Source: Pseudanabaena sp.
GTDB taxonomy: Bacteria > Cyanobacteriota > Cyanobacteriia > Pseudanabaenales > Pseudanabaenaceae
Reading direction: 5' to 3'
DNA: 64,000 nt
NCBI GenBank assembly: GCA_003249035.1
Contig: QBMK01000004.1
Coordinates: forward strand, 91,998 to 155,997
In this document: one piece after another, positions 52,674-60,172 of the stretch
How the letters are laid out: every line of letters starts with the position of its first letter
Position numbering within the stretch: position 1 is the stretch's first letter
Translations under genes and position numbers: made by a program
The notes under the pieces: model-generated
Told to the model about the DNA's origin: nothing
The model's input: the letters and a program-made list of their open reading frames with translations, nothing else
Database searches by the model: none

Positions 52674-52922
52674 ATGAAAACATTAGGTGCATCGGAAGCT
52701 AAAAACCGCTTTGGTGAGCTATTAGACCTAGCTCGTAGAGAGCCAGTGCAAATAGCTAAAAAAGGACGTAGTGTCGCAATTATGATATCGATTGAAGAAT
52801 TTGAAAGGTTTTTAGATTTAGAAAATCAATTTTTGGCTTTAAAAGCAGAGCAAGCTAGGCAAGAAGGTTTTATCGGAATTACAGAAAGTGAGGCTTTACT
52901 ATCAGAGATTTTAAATGCTTAA
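52674..52922 (+). CDS. Phd/YefM-family antitoxin
   Basis: This 82-residue protein has a Phd/YefM DNA-binding and dimerisation domain (EAKNRFGELLDLARREPVQI, then KKGRSVAIMIS) and a C-terminal toxin-binding tail (residues 55-82). It neutralises the RelE-like toxin encoded next and represses the operon. The toxin frame begins inside its end (eight-base overlap), so the two are translationally coupled. The promoter probably lies in 52621-52665, where TTATAAT is visible. Confidence 0.88.
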   Translation: MKTLGASEAKNRFGELLDLARREPVQIAKKGRSVAIMISIEEFERFLDLENQFLALKAEQARQEGFIGITESEALLSEILNA

Positions 52923-53184
52923 GATTAACCTGTCGCGACAAGCCGTCAAACGCCTAAAAAAGCTACCAGACAAACACGCCAAACAAGTCGCCACCAAAAT
53001 TACCGAACTGACTTCCAATCCTTATCCTCAAGACTCTCTAAAGTTAAAAGGATATCCATATCATAGAGCAGATATTGGTGAATATCGGATAGTTTATTGT
53101 GTTGAAGAACAAACGTTAGAAATCTTACTAATTGACAAACGGAACGATGATGAAGTCTATAAACAACTCAAAAGGATAATGTAA
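52915..53184 (+). CDS. RelE/ParE-family toxin
   Basis: This 89-residue toxin of the RelE superfamily shows the usual pattern SRQAVKRLKKLPDKHAKQV, LKLKGYPYHRADIGEYRIVY and a C-terminal LLIDKRNDDEVY with basic residues. RelE members cleave mRNA at the ribosome, while ParE members poison gyrase. The GEYRIVYCVEE core and pairing with a Phd/YefM antitoxin favour RelE. It overlaps the antitoxin gene. Confidence 0.87.
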   Translation: MLKINLSRQAVKRLKKLPDKHAKQVATKITELTSNPYPQDSLKLKGYPYHRADIGEYRIVYCVEEQTLEILLIDKRNDDEVYKQLKRIM

Positions 53185-53400
53185 TGTAGGCGTTATGGGA
53201 ACTAAAAATATGCTGATGAGAATGCGATCACTGTTTGATTTGAGATGAGATGCGATCGTTGGCTTGTGGAATGAGATTGCGATCGCTTTGAACATTTATT
53301 ATCGTGCCTGACAGAAGTAGGCGATCGCAGTTTGATTTGAGATGAGTTGCGATCGTTGGTTTGTGGAATGAGGGGGCGATCGCGCTAAAATGATTAAATC
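53185..53400. repeat. HIP1-anchored repeat block B
   Basis: Same linker order as blocks A and C (GTTTGATTTGAGATGAGTT, TTGGTTTGTGGAATGAG, TTTGAACATTTA) between GCGATCG motifs. It separates the two toxin-antitoxin modules. Confidence 0.75.
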
Positions 53401-53425
53401 GGTATCTTGAAAGGTAGCCAACTAT

Positions 53426-53650
53426 ATGCCATTAAAAGAACTCTTAAACGAAGCTAAAAATCTAGACATTCAGGAGCAAATTCAACTAGCCACACAACTA
53501 TTGCAATGGGTAGAAATAAAGATTAATCAAAAGCCTCAAAACTCTACAGCTAAACAGCTACGCCAAGCAGGACTTGGCTTAGGATCATGTATATTTACTG
53601 CTGATTTTGACGATCCATTACCCGATGAATTTTGGCTTGGGGAATCATGA
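53426..53650 (+). CDS. Small antitoxin-like protein paired with a PIN toxin
   Basis: This 74-residue protein starts MPLKELLNEAKNLDIQEQIQ, a helical segment like that of DUF2281-type antitoxins, and ends with an acidic tail (DFDDPLPDEFWLGE) that probably fills the toxin active site. No clear DNA-binding domain. The downstream PIN gene starts at 53647 in an ATGA overlap with its stop. Family assignment rests on size, tail and context. Confidence 0.75.
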   Translation: MPLKELLNEAKNLDIQEQIQLATQLLQWVEIKINQKPQNSTAKQLRQAGLGLGSCIFTADFDDPLPDEFWLGES

Positions 53651-54033
53651 AACTATTGTTGGATACCCACGCCTTCATGTGGTGGCATAGCGAACCAGAG
53701 TGCATTTCCAAAAGCACCCTGACCTTACTTCAAGATCCCGATAATGAAGTAATTCTTAGCGTGGTCAGTCTATGGGAAATGCAAATCAAAATTCAGTTAG
53801 GCAAACTTACTCTCAGAGACGATCTAGAACTTATGCTAAAGATTCAGCAGGAGCGAAATAATATCAGTTTAATATCTGTAGCACTTCCTCATATTCTGGA
53901 ATTAAAAACTTTACAACTGCACCATAAAGATCCCTTTGATAGAATGCTCATAGCTCAATCTAAAGTTGAAAATGCAACGTTAGTTAGCCGAGACTCAGTT
54001 TTTAAAAGTTACGAATGTTCTGTCATTTGGTGA
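53647..54033 (+). CDS. PIN-domain toxin (VapC-like)
   Basis: This 128-residue PIN ribonuclease begins MKLLLDTHAFMWW, with the first catalytic Asp. The following acidic residues are visible in VVSLWEMQIK (Glu) and HHKDPFDRMLIAQ (Asp pair). VapC toxins cleave tRNA or rRNA. The ATG at 53647 overlaps the antitoxin stop (ATGA); a TTG at 53632 is less likely. Length and motifs are normal, so it should be active. Confidence 0.88.
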   Translation: MKLLLDTHAFMWWHSEPECISKSTLTLLQDPDNEVILSVVSLWEMQIKIQLGKLTLRDDLELMLKIQQERNNISLISVALPHILELKTLQLHHKDPFDRMLIAQSKVENATLVSRDSVFKSYECSVIW

Positions 54034-54305
54034 TTATCGCGTTGTGAAATTAGCGATCGCTGTTTGATTTGAGGTGAGTTGCGATCGCTGGTTTATTGAA
54101 TGAGAAGGCGATCTCTTTGAACATTTAGCGTGTCTGAGAAAATAGGCGATCGTTGTTTGATTTGAGATGAGTTGCGATCGCTTTTTCTTGGAATGTGATC
54201 GCTGTTTCTTGGAATGAGATTGTTGCTTTTTGAGAATGCGATCGTTGATTTTTAGAAATGCTATCGCGCCATCACCTTTGATCGCTACTTTAATTTCTGA
54301 AATGA
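54034..54305. repeat. HIP1-anchored repeat block C
   Basis: Third copy of the linker series, extended by extra degenerate units (CTTTTTCTTGGAATGTGATC, CTGTTTCTTGGAATGAGATT). Begins right after the PIN toxin stop. A minus-strand reading frame here (54034-54318) encodes only repeated QRSHSKK-type peptide and is not a gene. Confidence 0.75.
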
Positions 54306-54384
54306 TCGAAATAGCCAATTGCTAATGTGGTTAAAATTTTAATCTGTGTTTGATGCATAAGTGACATCTTACTGGCGTATACCC

Positions 54385-54948
54385 TCAAAACTGCTTGGGC
54401 TTTCTTTTGTTTTGTGCGGAAAATACAATTTCTTTAATTCGTTTTTGCCTCGTCTCTTCCCTTTTTACTAAAGTTATCCATTGCAAAAGATTTCGCTTGT
54501 TAGTACGACTTAAGTTCAAAAAATATTCTTTTGCCACTAGATTTGAAGACAATGCTGTCATTAAGTCATCGGGAATGATTAGAGCTTCTACGTCATCAAG
54601 AATATTCCATGAGCCATTGCTTTTTGCGATCGCGATCGCTTCAAGTCCAGCTTGAGTCATCAAGTTCTTCTCAATTAGGCTAGCAACTTTCTCTTTATTC
54701 ACCTTTGACCAAACACTATTTGGTTTTCTTACACAAAAAAATTGCATGTATTTTTCCTGATCAATAGACTTGACCTTGCTGTCTATCCAGCCAAAACAGA
54801 GCGCTTCGTCCACGGCATCACTATAATTTATGGAAGGTTTGCCACTGTTTTTCTTGTAATAGATTAGCCAAATAGAACTTTCCTTGGAGTGGTTTTTTTC
54901 TAACCACTCTCGCCACTGTTCTTGATCCTCTGGATAAAAGGTGTCCAT
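54385..54948 (-). CDS. YdeI/OmpD-associated family protein
   Basis: This 187-residue protein matches the YdeI family: LEKNHSKESSIWLIYYKKNS followed by DAVDEALCFGWIDS, and the late NLSRTNKRNLLQWITLVKRE with RQKRI. The family is sometimes described as conferring protection against bacteriocins or antimicrobial peptides. Its real biochemical role is not established. It has no partner here; it follows the toxin-antitoxin region on the opposite strand. Confidence 0.85.
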   Translation of the reverse strand: MDTFYPEDQEQWREWLEKNHSKESSIWLIYYKKNSGKPSINYSDAVDEALCFGWIDSKVKSIDQEKYMQFFCVRKPNSVWSKVNKEKVASLIEKNLMTQAGLEAIAIAKSNGSWNILDDVEALIIPDDLMTALSSNLVAKEYFLNLSRTNKRNLLQWITLVKREETRQKRIKEIVFSAQNKRKPKQF

Positions 54949-55016
54949 TTGCGGTTTATGTAAGACTCGCGGAATATTTCATTTGTTCGATCATAGCAAT
55001 TATCGTAAATCAATTA

Positions 55017-55108
55017 CTCCCTTCCAACCCAAGAATTAGTGGTGCAGCGCGGAGCGCTGCACCACTAATTCTTGGGTTTTACTGTCTGTTTTTAGACTGG
55101 GAAGGGAG
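55017..55108. repeat. MITE-like palindromic repeat, copy 3
   Basis: Ends CTCCCTTCC and GGGAAGGGAG. The core 55026-55078 is a perfect 25-base stem (AACCCAAGAATTAGTGGTGC...) with loop GGA. It is nearly identical, in the opposite orientation, to the element at 2521-2606, including the flank with TCTGTTTTTAGACTGGGAAG. Confidence 0.85.
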
Positions 55109-55237
55109 TAGAAAAACCGAAATCGAAAATAAATGACTAAACAATCACAACAAATGGTAAATGTGAAAATCAATTGAGTAAGTGAGCAATTTCTAAGAAC
55201 AAACGCTAGACTAACCTCAGCAAATCTTTGAATTTGA

Positions 55238-56902
55238 ATGGTAAGAACTGTGAAAGCACGAAATATTTTTAAAGCGATCGCCAATTACTTAAAACTGAAA
55301 CCCCAGACTAAGTGGTCTTTTCAGATATTCTTAGCTTTCGTGATTACCTTTCTCATCGCGGTTTCACCAGCACTCTTAAATGTGGTTGCACAGGAAAGTC
55401 GCTTTTCCCTAAGGATTTTACATACTAACGATCATCATGCCCATTTGGAACCTGTCAAATATGGCGATCGCTTATTGGGCGGAATTGCCCGCCGCCGTAC
55501 TCTCATCGATCAAATCCGTTCTGAAAATAAAACTAATCAAGAGCCTCTACTGTTATTGGATGCGGGAGATATTTTTCAAGGAACTCTGTATTTCAATCAA
55601 TATCTTGGACAGGCAGATCTTGATTTTTATAATGCTCTTGCCTACGATGCAGGTACGGTTGGCAATCATGAGTTTGATCGTGGACAGCAGGTACTCGCCG
55701 ACTTCATCGCCAAAGCTAAATTTCCAATTGTTTCTGCAAATATAGACATTGCACCCGAATCACCTCTGTATGGCAAAGTTCGTCCTTGGCATATTCTCGA
55801 AGTCAAAGGCGAAAAGATTGGTATATTTGGCTTGACGACTCCAGACACGGCAATTTTAGCTAGTGTTGGTGATGGAGTAAAGTTTACTGACCCGATCGCA
55901 GCAGCCCGTTCATCGGTTCGCGCCCTGAAGCAACTTGGCATTAACAAAATTGTAGCGCTGACTCACATTGGTTTTGAGAATGATATAGCACTGGCGCGAA
56001 AAGTCCCTGACATTGATATTATTATTGGCGCTCACAGTCATACTCCTGTTGGCAATATTCCCAATGCGAACTATCCCTATCCATTAGTAGAGAACAACGG
56101 TACAAAGGAACCTGTGTTAGTAGTAACGGATTGGGAATGGGGGAAATATTTGGGGGATTTGTCGGTGAGTTTCGATCCCACAGGTAAGTTGATTGCCTGG
56201 GCGGGTAAACCCCATGTCATTGATGCCAGCATACAACCCAATCAAGAGTTCACTGACAAGCTCAAAGCCTATGCTTTCCCAATTGAGAAGCTTCGACAAA
56301 AAATTATTGGTAAGTCACTGGTTGTCCTTGATGGCGATCGCGTTAAACTACGAACTAGTGAAACTAGCTTAGGTAACTTGATTGCTGATGCGATCTTGGC
56401 AAAAACAAGAGGCGATCGTGTGCAAGTTGTGCTGATTAATGCTGGTGGTATTCGCAATGGTTTGCCTTTGGGTGATATTACAATGGGAAATGTATTAGAA
56501 GCGCTTCCCTTCGGCAATACGATTACGCGGGTGGAGTTGACTGGCGAGCAGTTGCTTGTGGCTTTAGAGCATGGTGTCAGTCAAGTAGAACAAGGGGAAG
56601 GACGATTTCCGCAAGTGGCAGGGATTCGCTTTGTGTGGGATGCGAAATTGCCAGCAGGAAAGCGCGTTACTAAGGTTGAAGTAGTTTCTGAATCGGGAAA
56701 CTTCCAATTACTGAATCCTGAAGCGATTTATCGAGTAGCGACGAACAACTTTTTGGCTAGTGGTGGTGATGGCTATCGTGTTTTTGCAGAAGGAAAAAAC
56801 CTGTTGGAAACTGGTTATCTACTATCTGATGCGATCGCGGAATATATCAGTGCGAGTTCACCTTTGCAGACAAAAATAGAGAATCGCATTGTGCGTCAAT
56901 GA
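55238..56902 (+). CDS. 5'-Nucleotidase/UshA-like metallophosphatase
   Basis: This 554-residue protein has an N-terminal membrane or signal segment (residues 29-50, FQIFLAFVITFLIAVSPALL). The metallophosphatase domain follows, with LHTNDHHAHLEP, DAGDIFQG, GNHEFD and GAHSHTPVG providing the di-metal ligands. The C-terminal 5'-nucleotidase domain (about 350-550) contains NLIADAIL, NAGGIRNGLP and NFLASGGDGY, which bind the nucleotide base. It hydrolyses extracellular nucleotides, or 2',3'-cyclic forms, to recover phosphate and nucleosides. Located in the periplasm. Confidence 0.92.
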   Translation: MVRTVKARNIFKAIANYLKLKPQTKWSFQIFLAFVITFLIAVSPALLNVVAQESRFSLRILHTNDHHAHLEPVKYGDRLLGGIARRRTLIDQIRSENKTNQEPLLLLDAGDIFQGTLYFNQYLGQADLDFYNALAYDAGTVGNHEFDRGQQVLADFIAKAKFPIVSANIDIAPESPLYGKVRPWHILEVKGEKIGIFGLTTPDTAILASVGDGVKFTDPIAAARSSVRALKQLGINKIVALTHIGFENDIALARKVPDIDIIIGAHSHTPVGNIPNANYPYPLVENNGTKEPVLVVTDWEWGKYLGDLSVSFDPTGKLIAWAGKPHVIDASIQPNQEFTDKLKAYAFPIEKLRQKIIGKSLVVLDGDRVKLRTSETSLGNLIADAILAKTRGDRVQVVLINAGGIRNGLPLGDITMGNVLEALPFGNTITRVELTGEQLLVALEHGVSQVEQGEGRFPQVAGIRFVWDAKLPAGKRVTKVEVVSESGNFQLLNPEAIYRVATNNFLASGGDGYRVFAEGKNLLETGYLLSDAIAEYISASSPLQTKIENRIVRQ

Positions 56903-56944
56903 GATATGGCTATAGCCAGCAATCCTTTGCTGGGAAGGGCGTAT

Positions 56945-56983
56945 AGCAAATTTCAAATAAACACTGCTTATTTGAAATTTGTT
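56945..56983. terminator. AT-rich hairpin after the nucleotidase
   Basis: AGCAAATTTCAAATAA and its near-complement (one mismatch) around a seven-base loop, about 45 bases after the stop. Confidence 0.6.
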
Positions 56984-57131
56984 GTTTGACAGGCTGTCTT
57001 TTGACTGTCAAAGCAAATACCGTCATCATATACCCAGACTAAAATTCAACTCGACTTTGCGGCTAAGCCGCGTAGGGCATTAGCTATAGCTTTGCCCTTA
57101 TTTTTCGTACATATTTAAGTAATAAATAACT

Positions 57132-57470
57132 ATGAAACGCATTTTTTCTATTCTCGCGATCGCCTTAACCCTGTTGGTGAGTCTTGCTTTTGGGCAGCCA
57201 GCTTTTGCTGAAGTCTCCGCAGGCGCAAAAATCTTTAACAATAACTGCGCTCAATGCCATGCAGGTGGTCGCAACAACGTAGTCGCTGCTAAGACTTTGA
57301 AGAAAGATGCATTGGCGCAGTACGGCAAGGACACCGTTGCAGCGATAGAACTCCAAGTTACCAAAGGAAAAGGAGCCATGCCTGCTTTTGGTAAGAAACT
57401 CAGTAAAGAAGAAATTACTGCAGTTGCTAACTACGTGCTTGAGCAAGCCGAGGCTGGTTGGGCTAAATAA
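57132..57470 (+). CDS. petJ: Cytochrome c6
   Basis: This 112-residue lumenal electron carrier moves electrons from cytochrome b6f to photosystem I or to terminal oxidase. The signal peptide ([10 protein letters not shown]..., cleavage after AFA near residue 26) is followed by a mature protein of about 86 residues. The haem motif is C39-x-x-C42-H43 (CAQCH); the axial Met is M83 in GAMPAFG. Where plastocyanin is also present, c6 is made under copper limitation; whether that applies here cannot be seen. No copper-repressor site was identified. Confidence 0.95.
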   Translation: MKRIFSILAIALTLLVSLAFGQPAFAEVSAGAKIFNNNCAQCHAGGRNNVVAAKTLKKDALAQYGKDTVAAIELQVTKGKGAMPAFGKKLSKEEITAVANYVLEQAEAGWAK

Positions 57471-57522
57471 GAAATGATAAGAAATGATATAGATTGCATC
57501 TCTACGTGTTCAACCCCGAACC

Positions 57523-57571
57523 AATAGATGTCTTTGAAGTGTTGCAAAGCGATACTTCAAAGACATCTATT
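57523..57571. repeat. Hairpin with GTTGCAAAGC loop
   Basis: Eighteen-base perfect arms (AATAGATGTCTTTGAAGT) with the loop GTTGCAAAGCGAT, which recurs at 37744. A smaller CCGTGATTTGC hairpin follows at about 57582-57619. Confidence 0.7.
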
Positions 57572-57648
57572 CTAAATATCCGTGATTTGCGGCATCCTTA
57601 GTGCTTTGCGAATCACGGTTGTATTATTTTTTTTAGGAAAGCGATCGC

Positions 57649-58245
57649 ATGATTAACCAACATTCTCACAAAATTCAATCTAGATTTGCGTCTAAAGTCG
57701 CTGTCTTGCTATCTTGTGTCACACTTACTACTTTCACTGCTACTACAGTAGCGATCGCCCAAACAGCAGAGCCTAAAGCTACTGCTAGCATTCTCAATGT
57801 CAAGGGTGAACTAGTTGGGACTGCAACATTTGCTCAAACTCCTTTAGGTGTAACGGTTTCTCTCAAGGTACAAAATTTGGCAAAGGGAGAACATATGGTG
57901 CATGTTCATGAATATGGGAAATGTGATGCTCCAGATTTTAAGACATCAGGCAATCATTTTGATCCAGAAGATAAGGATGATGAACATGATCATGAGCATA
58001 TGCACAACAAGCATGAAGAGGGCAAACATAAACCTACGGGGGATCTGCCAAATATCATCGTTAAGCAGGATGGTACTGGTTCTCTAAACGCGATATTGCC
58101 AGAATTAACCTTAGGATCGGGCAACAATTCGTTGCTCAAGCAAGGTGGCACATCGATCATGATCCATGCAGGTGCAGACGGTAAATCAACTATGCCAAAG
58201 GTGGATTACAAGACCCGTATTGCCTGTGGCGTTATTAAGCCTTAA
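57649..58245 (+). CDS. sodC: Cu/Zn superoxide dismutase with His-rich loop
   Basis: This 198-residue exported enzyme removes superoxide in the periplasm or lumen. It has a signal peptide (cleavage near ATTVAIAQ, residue 38). Copper ligands H85, H87 (HMVHVHEYG), H103 (GNHFDP) and H173 (MIHAGAD) are present, as is the disulphide pair C92/C193. The zinc loop is unusual: it is lengthened by an acidic, His-rich insert (DDEHDHEHMHNKHEEGKH), and the His usually three residues before the zinc Asp (D132) is a proline, so zinc must be held by other histidines. Confidence 0.9.
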   Translation: MINQHSHKIQSRFASKVAVLLSCVTLTTFTATTVAIAQTAEPKATASILNVKGELVGTATFAQTPLGVTVSLKVQNLAKGEHMVHVHEYGKCDAPDFKTSGNHFDPEDKDDEHDHEHMHNKHEEGKHKPTGDLPNIIVKQDGTGSLNAILPELTLGSGNNSLLKQGGTSIMIHAGADGKSTMPKVDYKTRIACGVIKP

Positions 58246-58247
58246 AA

Positions 58248-58290
58248 AGCTTTAAAATTTACCGCGCGTAGCGCGGTAAATTTTAAAGCT
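58248..58290. repeat. Palindromic hairpin after sodC, CGCGC-GTA-GCGCG apex
   Basis: Perfect 20-base arms (AGCTTTAAAATTTACCGCGC) with loop GTA, two bases after the sodC stop. Confidence 0.75.
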
Positions 58291-58360
58291 ACAGAAGAAT
58301 CGGGTTCCAATCTCTTGGAATAAAAATTTGTGCAAAAAACTCTTAAGGAAGACTTAAATA

Positions 58361-58813
58361 ATGTTTGAAGTAGCTTCTATCTTATTAAATTTGAATTTAT
58401 CAGCTACTCCCAGCATAGATTCCCATTTAGAAAAATTTTCATCACCTGTTCTCGTTGCCCACGAAGTGAGAACTTCTCAAGAAGTTGGCGGTACAATTCA
58501 TATTGAACCCAACGATCGCCCTATTGCTGGTCAAAAATCTACAATTTGGATTGCGCTAACTAGACGGGGCGGCGAGATTATTCCCTATGAAAAATGTAAT
58601 TGTCGTCTGGAAGTGCGATCGCTTAGCGATCGCAATATCAAATTTACGGTCTCTAATCCTTTAGCAATTATTGAGCGCTATATGGGATTGCCAAGCATGG
58701 AAGTCACTTTTCCTAAGGTGGGAAGATATGAGCTTAAGCTGAGCGGTTCAGCTAAGGATGGTGAAGATTTTCAGCCTTTTGAATTGACTTTTACAACCAA
58801 TGTGGGCAAATAG
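58361..58813 (+). CDS. Hypothetical protein, possibly periplasmic beta domain
   Basis: This 150-residue protein is of an unrecognised family. The N-terminal 20 residues (MFEVASILLNLNLSATPS) are hydrophobic but a poor signal peptide, and the start may be misplaced. The rest is beta-rich (TIHIEPNDRPIAGQKSTIWI, then MEVTFPKVGRYELKLSG), an immunoglobulin-like pattern seen in YtkA/FixH-like periplasmic metal-binding proteins. A CNC pair (YEKCNCRLEV) could bind metal. It lies between sodC and a SafE-type membrane gene on the same strand, which suggests a metal or redox role. Confidence 0.6.
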   Translation: MFEVASILLNLNLSATPSIDSHLEKFSSPVLVAHEVRTSQEVGGTIHIEPNDRPIAGQKSTIWIALTRRGGEIIPYEKCNCRLEVRSLSDRNIKFTVSNPLAIIERYMGLPSMEVTFPKVGRYELKLSGSAKDGEDFQPFELTFTTNVGK

Positions 58814-58820
58814 GTTGGGG

Positions 58821-58852
58821 TGTTAAAAGTTCGCGAAGCAACACTTTTAACA
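58821..58852. repeat. Small hairpin with GCGAAGC loop
   Basis: TGTTAAAAGT / ACTTTTAACA around a 12-base loop, between two genes of the sodC group. Confidence 0.6.
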
Positions 58853-58883
58853 ATAGTTCAGTGCAAAGCGCTATAAATAAAGA

Positions 58884-60104
58884 ATGTTAGATTTACTGCT
58901 TGTTGCTGCTTTAGGATTTTTAGGGAGTTTTGGTCATTGTGTGGGTATGTGTGGCCCCTTGACCGTTGCTTTCTCGCTTTCAGGTAAAGGAAGCAACTCC
59001 AAGGATAATTCTAGAAGTTGGCAAAAGCATCTGTATTTTCATGCATTACTAAACCTTGGCAGGATTTTTAGCTACGCGATCGCAGGGGCTGCTATTGGTG
59101 CGATCGGGTCGGTACTAGTGGCTAGTGGACAGTTAGCAGGTTTAGAAAGCGATCTGCGGCGTTGGCTAGCAATTTTGACGGGTATTCTATTGGTGTGGAT
59201 GGGAATTGTGCAGATCAAGCCTGAAGGTTTGCCAAATATTCCTTTTCTCAATCCGATGGCTCAGGTGGGACTACATGAGCGCCTTAGCAATGCGATGATG
59301 AAATTATCACTGCATTCTCATCCATTGACACCTGCTTTATTAGGCATGACTTGGGGCTTAATTCCCTGTGGATTTCTCTACACTGCTCAAATCAAGGCTG
59401 CTGAAACTAGTAACATGACACAGGGTGCGCTAACGATGTTGGCGTTTGGATTGGGAACGTTACCCTCGATGCTGGGTATTGGTGTATTTGCAGGTTTGTT
59501 AAGTCGCGATCGCCGTAGTCAATTATTTCGGATGGGTGGCTGGATTACGCTGACTATCGGCATCTTAACGCTATTACGCACTAGCGATATGGTGGATTAC
59601 ACAGGTCATGCGGGTTTGATCTTGTTAATCCTTGCCCTTGCCGCTCGTCCTCTCAGTCAGATTTTTAAGTCTTGTTCGGCATTAATGACCTACCGCCGTG
59701 CGATCGGTGTTGGTGCATTTGTTCTCTCCCTTGCCCATACTTTCCATAAAATCGAGCATACTTTTCAATGGAACTTCGATGCTTTATCCTTCATGATTCC
59801 GCAGCACCAAATCTCAATCTGGCTAGGTGCAATCGCGATCGCGCTGATGACTCCTGCTGCCCTCACGAGTTCCGATTGGATGGTAAATAAACTAGGTAAA
59901 GCTTGGCGCTATTTGCATTTGCTCTCGGTTCCCGCCTTAGTGCTTGCGTCACTACATACAATTGCGATCGGTTCTAATTATCTGGGTGCGGTGGATTGGA
60001 CTCTTAAAAATTGGATTTTGACAGTTTTATGTGGGGTGATTACGGCGGGGACTTTGTTGATTAGGTTTTGGAGATTTGGCGATCGCAAATTGTATAAAAA
60101 TTAA
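58884..60104 (+). CDS. SafE/TauE-type transporter fused to a ferric-reductase-like domain
   Basis: This 406-residue membrane protein has two parts. Residues 1-250 match the COG2836-type SafE/UreH family with the signature GSFGHCVGMCGP, a possible metal- or thiol-binding Cys pair, and the repeat GLIPCGFLY. Residues 260-400 add four or five membrane helices with histidines spaced as in haem-binding ferric-reductase/MsrQ domains (LAHTFHKIEHTF, then LHLLSVPALVLASLHTIAIG). This suggests a combined metal-handling and transmembrane electron-transfer protein. Substrate unknown. It follows sodC and the small unknown gene. Confidence 0.75.
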   Translation: MLDLLLVAALGFLGSFGHCVGMCGPLTVAFSLSGKGSNSKDNSRSWQKHLYFHALLNLGRIFSYAIAGAAIGAIGSVLVASGQLAGLESDLRRWLAILTGILLVWMGIVQIKPEGLPNIPFLNPMAQVGLHERLSNAMMKLSLHSHPLTPALLGMTWGLIPCGFLYTAQIKAAETSNMTQGALTMLAFGLGTLPSMLGIGVFAGLLSRDRRSQLFRMGGWITLTIGILTLLRTSDMVDYTGHAGLILLILALAARPLSQIFKSCSALMTYRRAIGVGAFVLSLAHTFHKIEHTFQWNFDALSFMIPQHQISIWLGAIAIALMTPAALTSSDWMVNKLGKAWRYLHLLSVPALVLASLHTIAIGSNYLGAVDWTLKNWILTVLCGVITAGTLLIRFWRFGDRKLYKN

Positions 60105-60172
60105 AAATAAAGAGAGTGTTGTATGATTTTGCAAGGTCTGAATCTGAAATTTTTTAATTGCAACCAATTGAT

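Noticed and set aside
52440..54305. CRISPR array (regular short repeats with spacers)
   Set aside because: The repeated element is the HIP1 octamer, spacing is irregular, linkers themselves repeat, and no cas gene is present.
54034..54318. Minus-strand ORF with QRSHSKK-like repeats
   Set aside because: It is made of the HIP1-anchored DNA repeats read in one frame; no protein-like composition.
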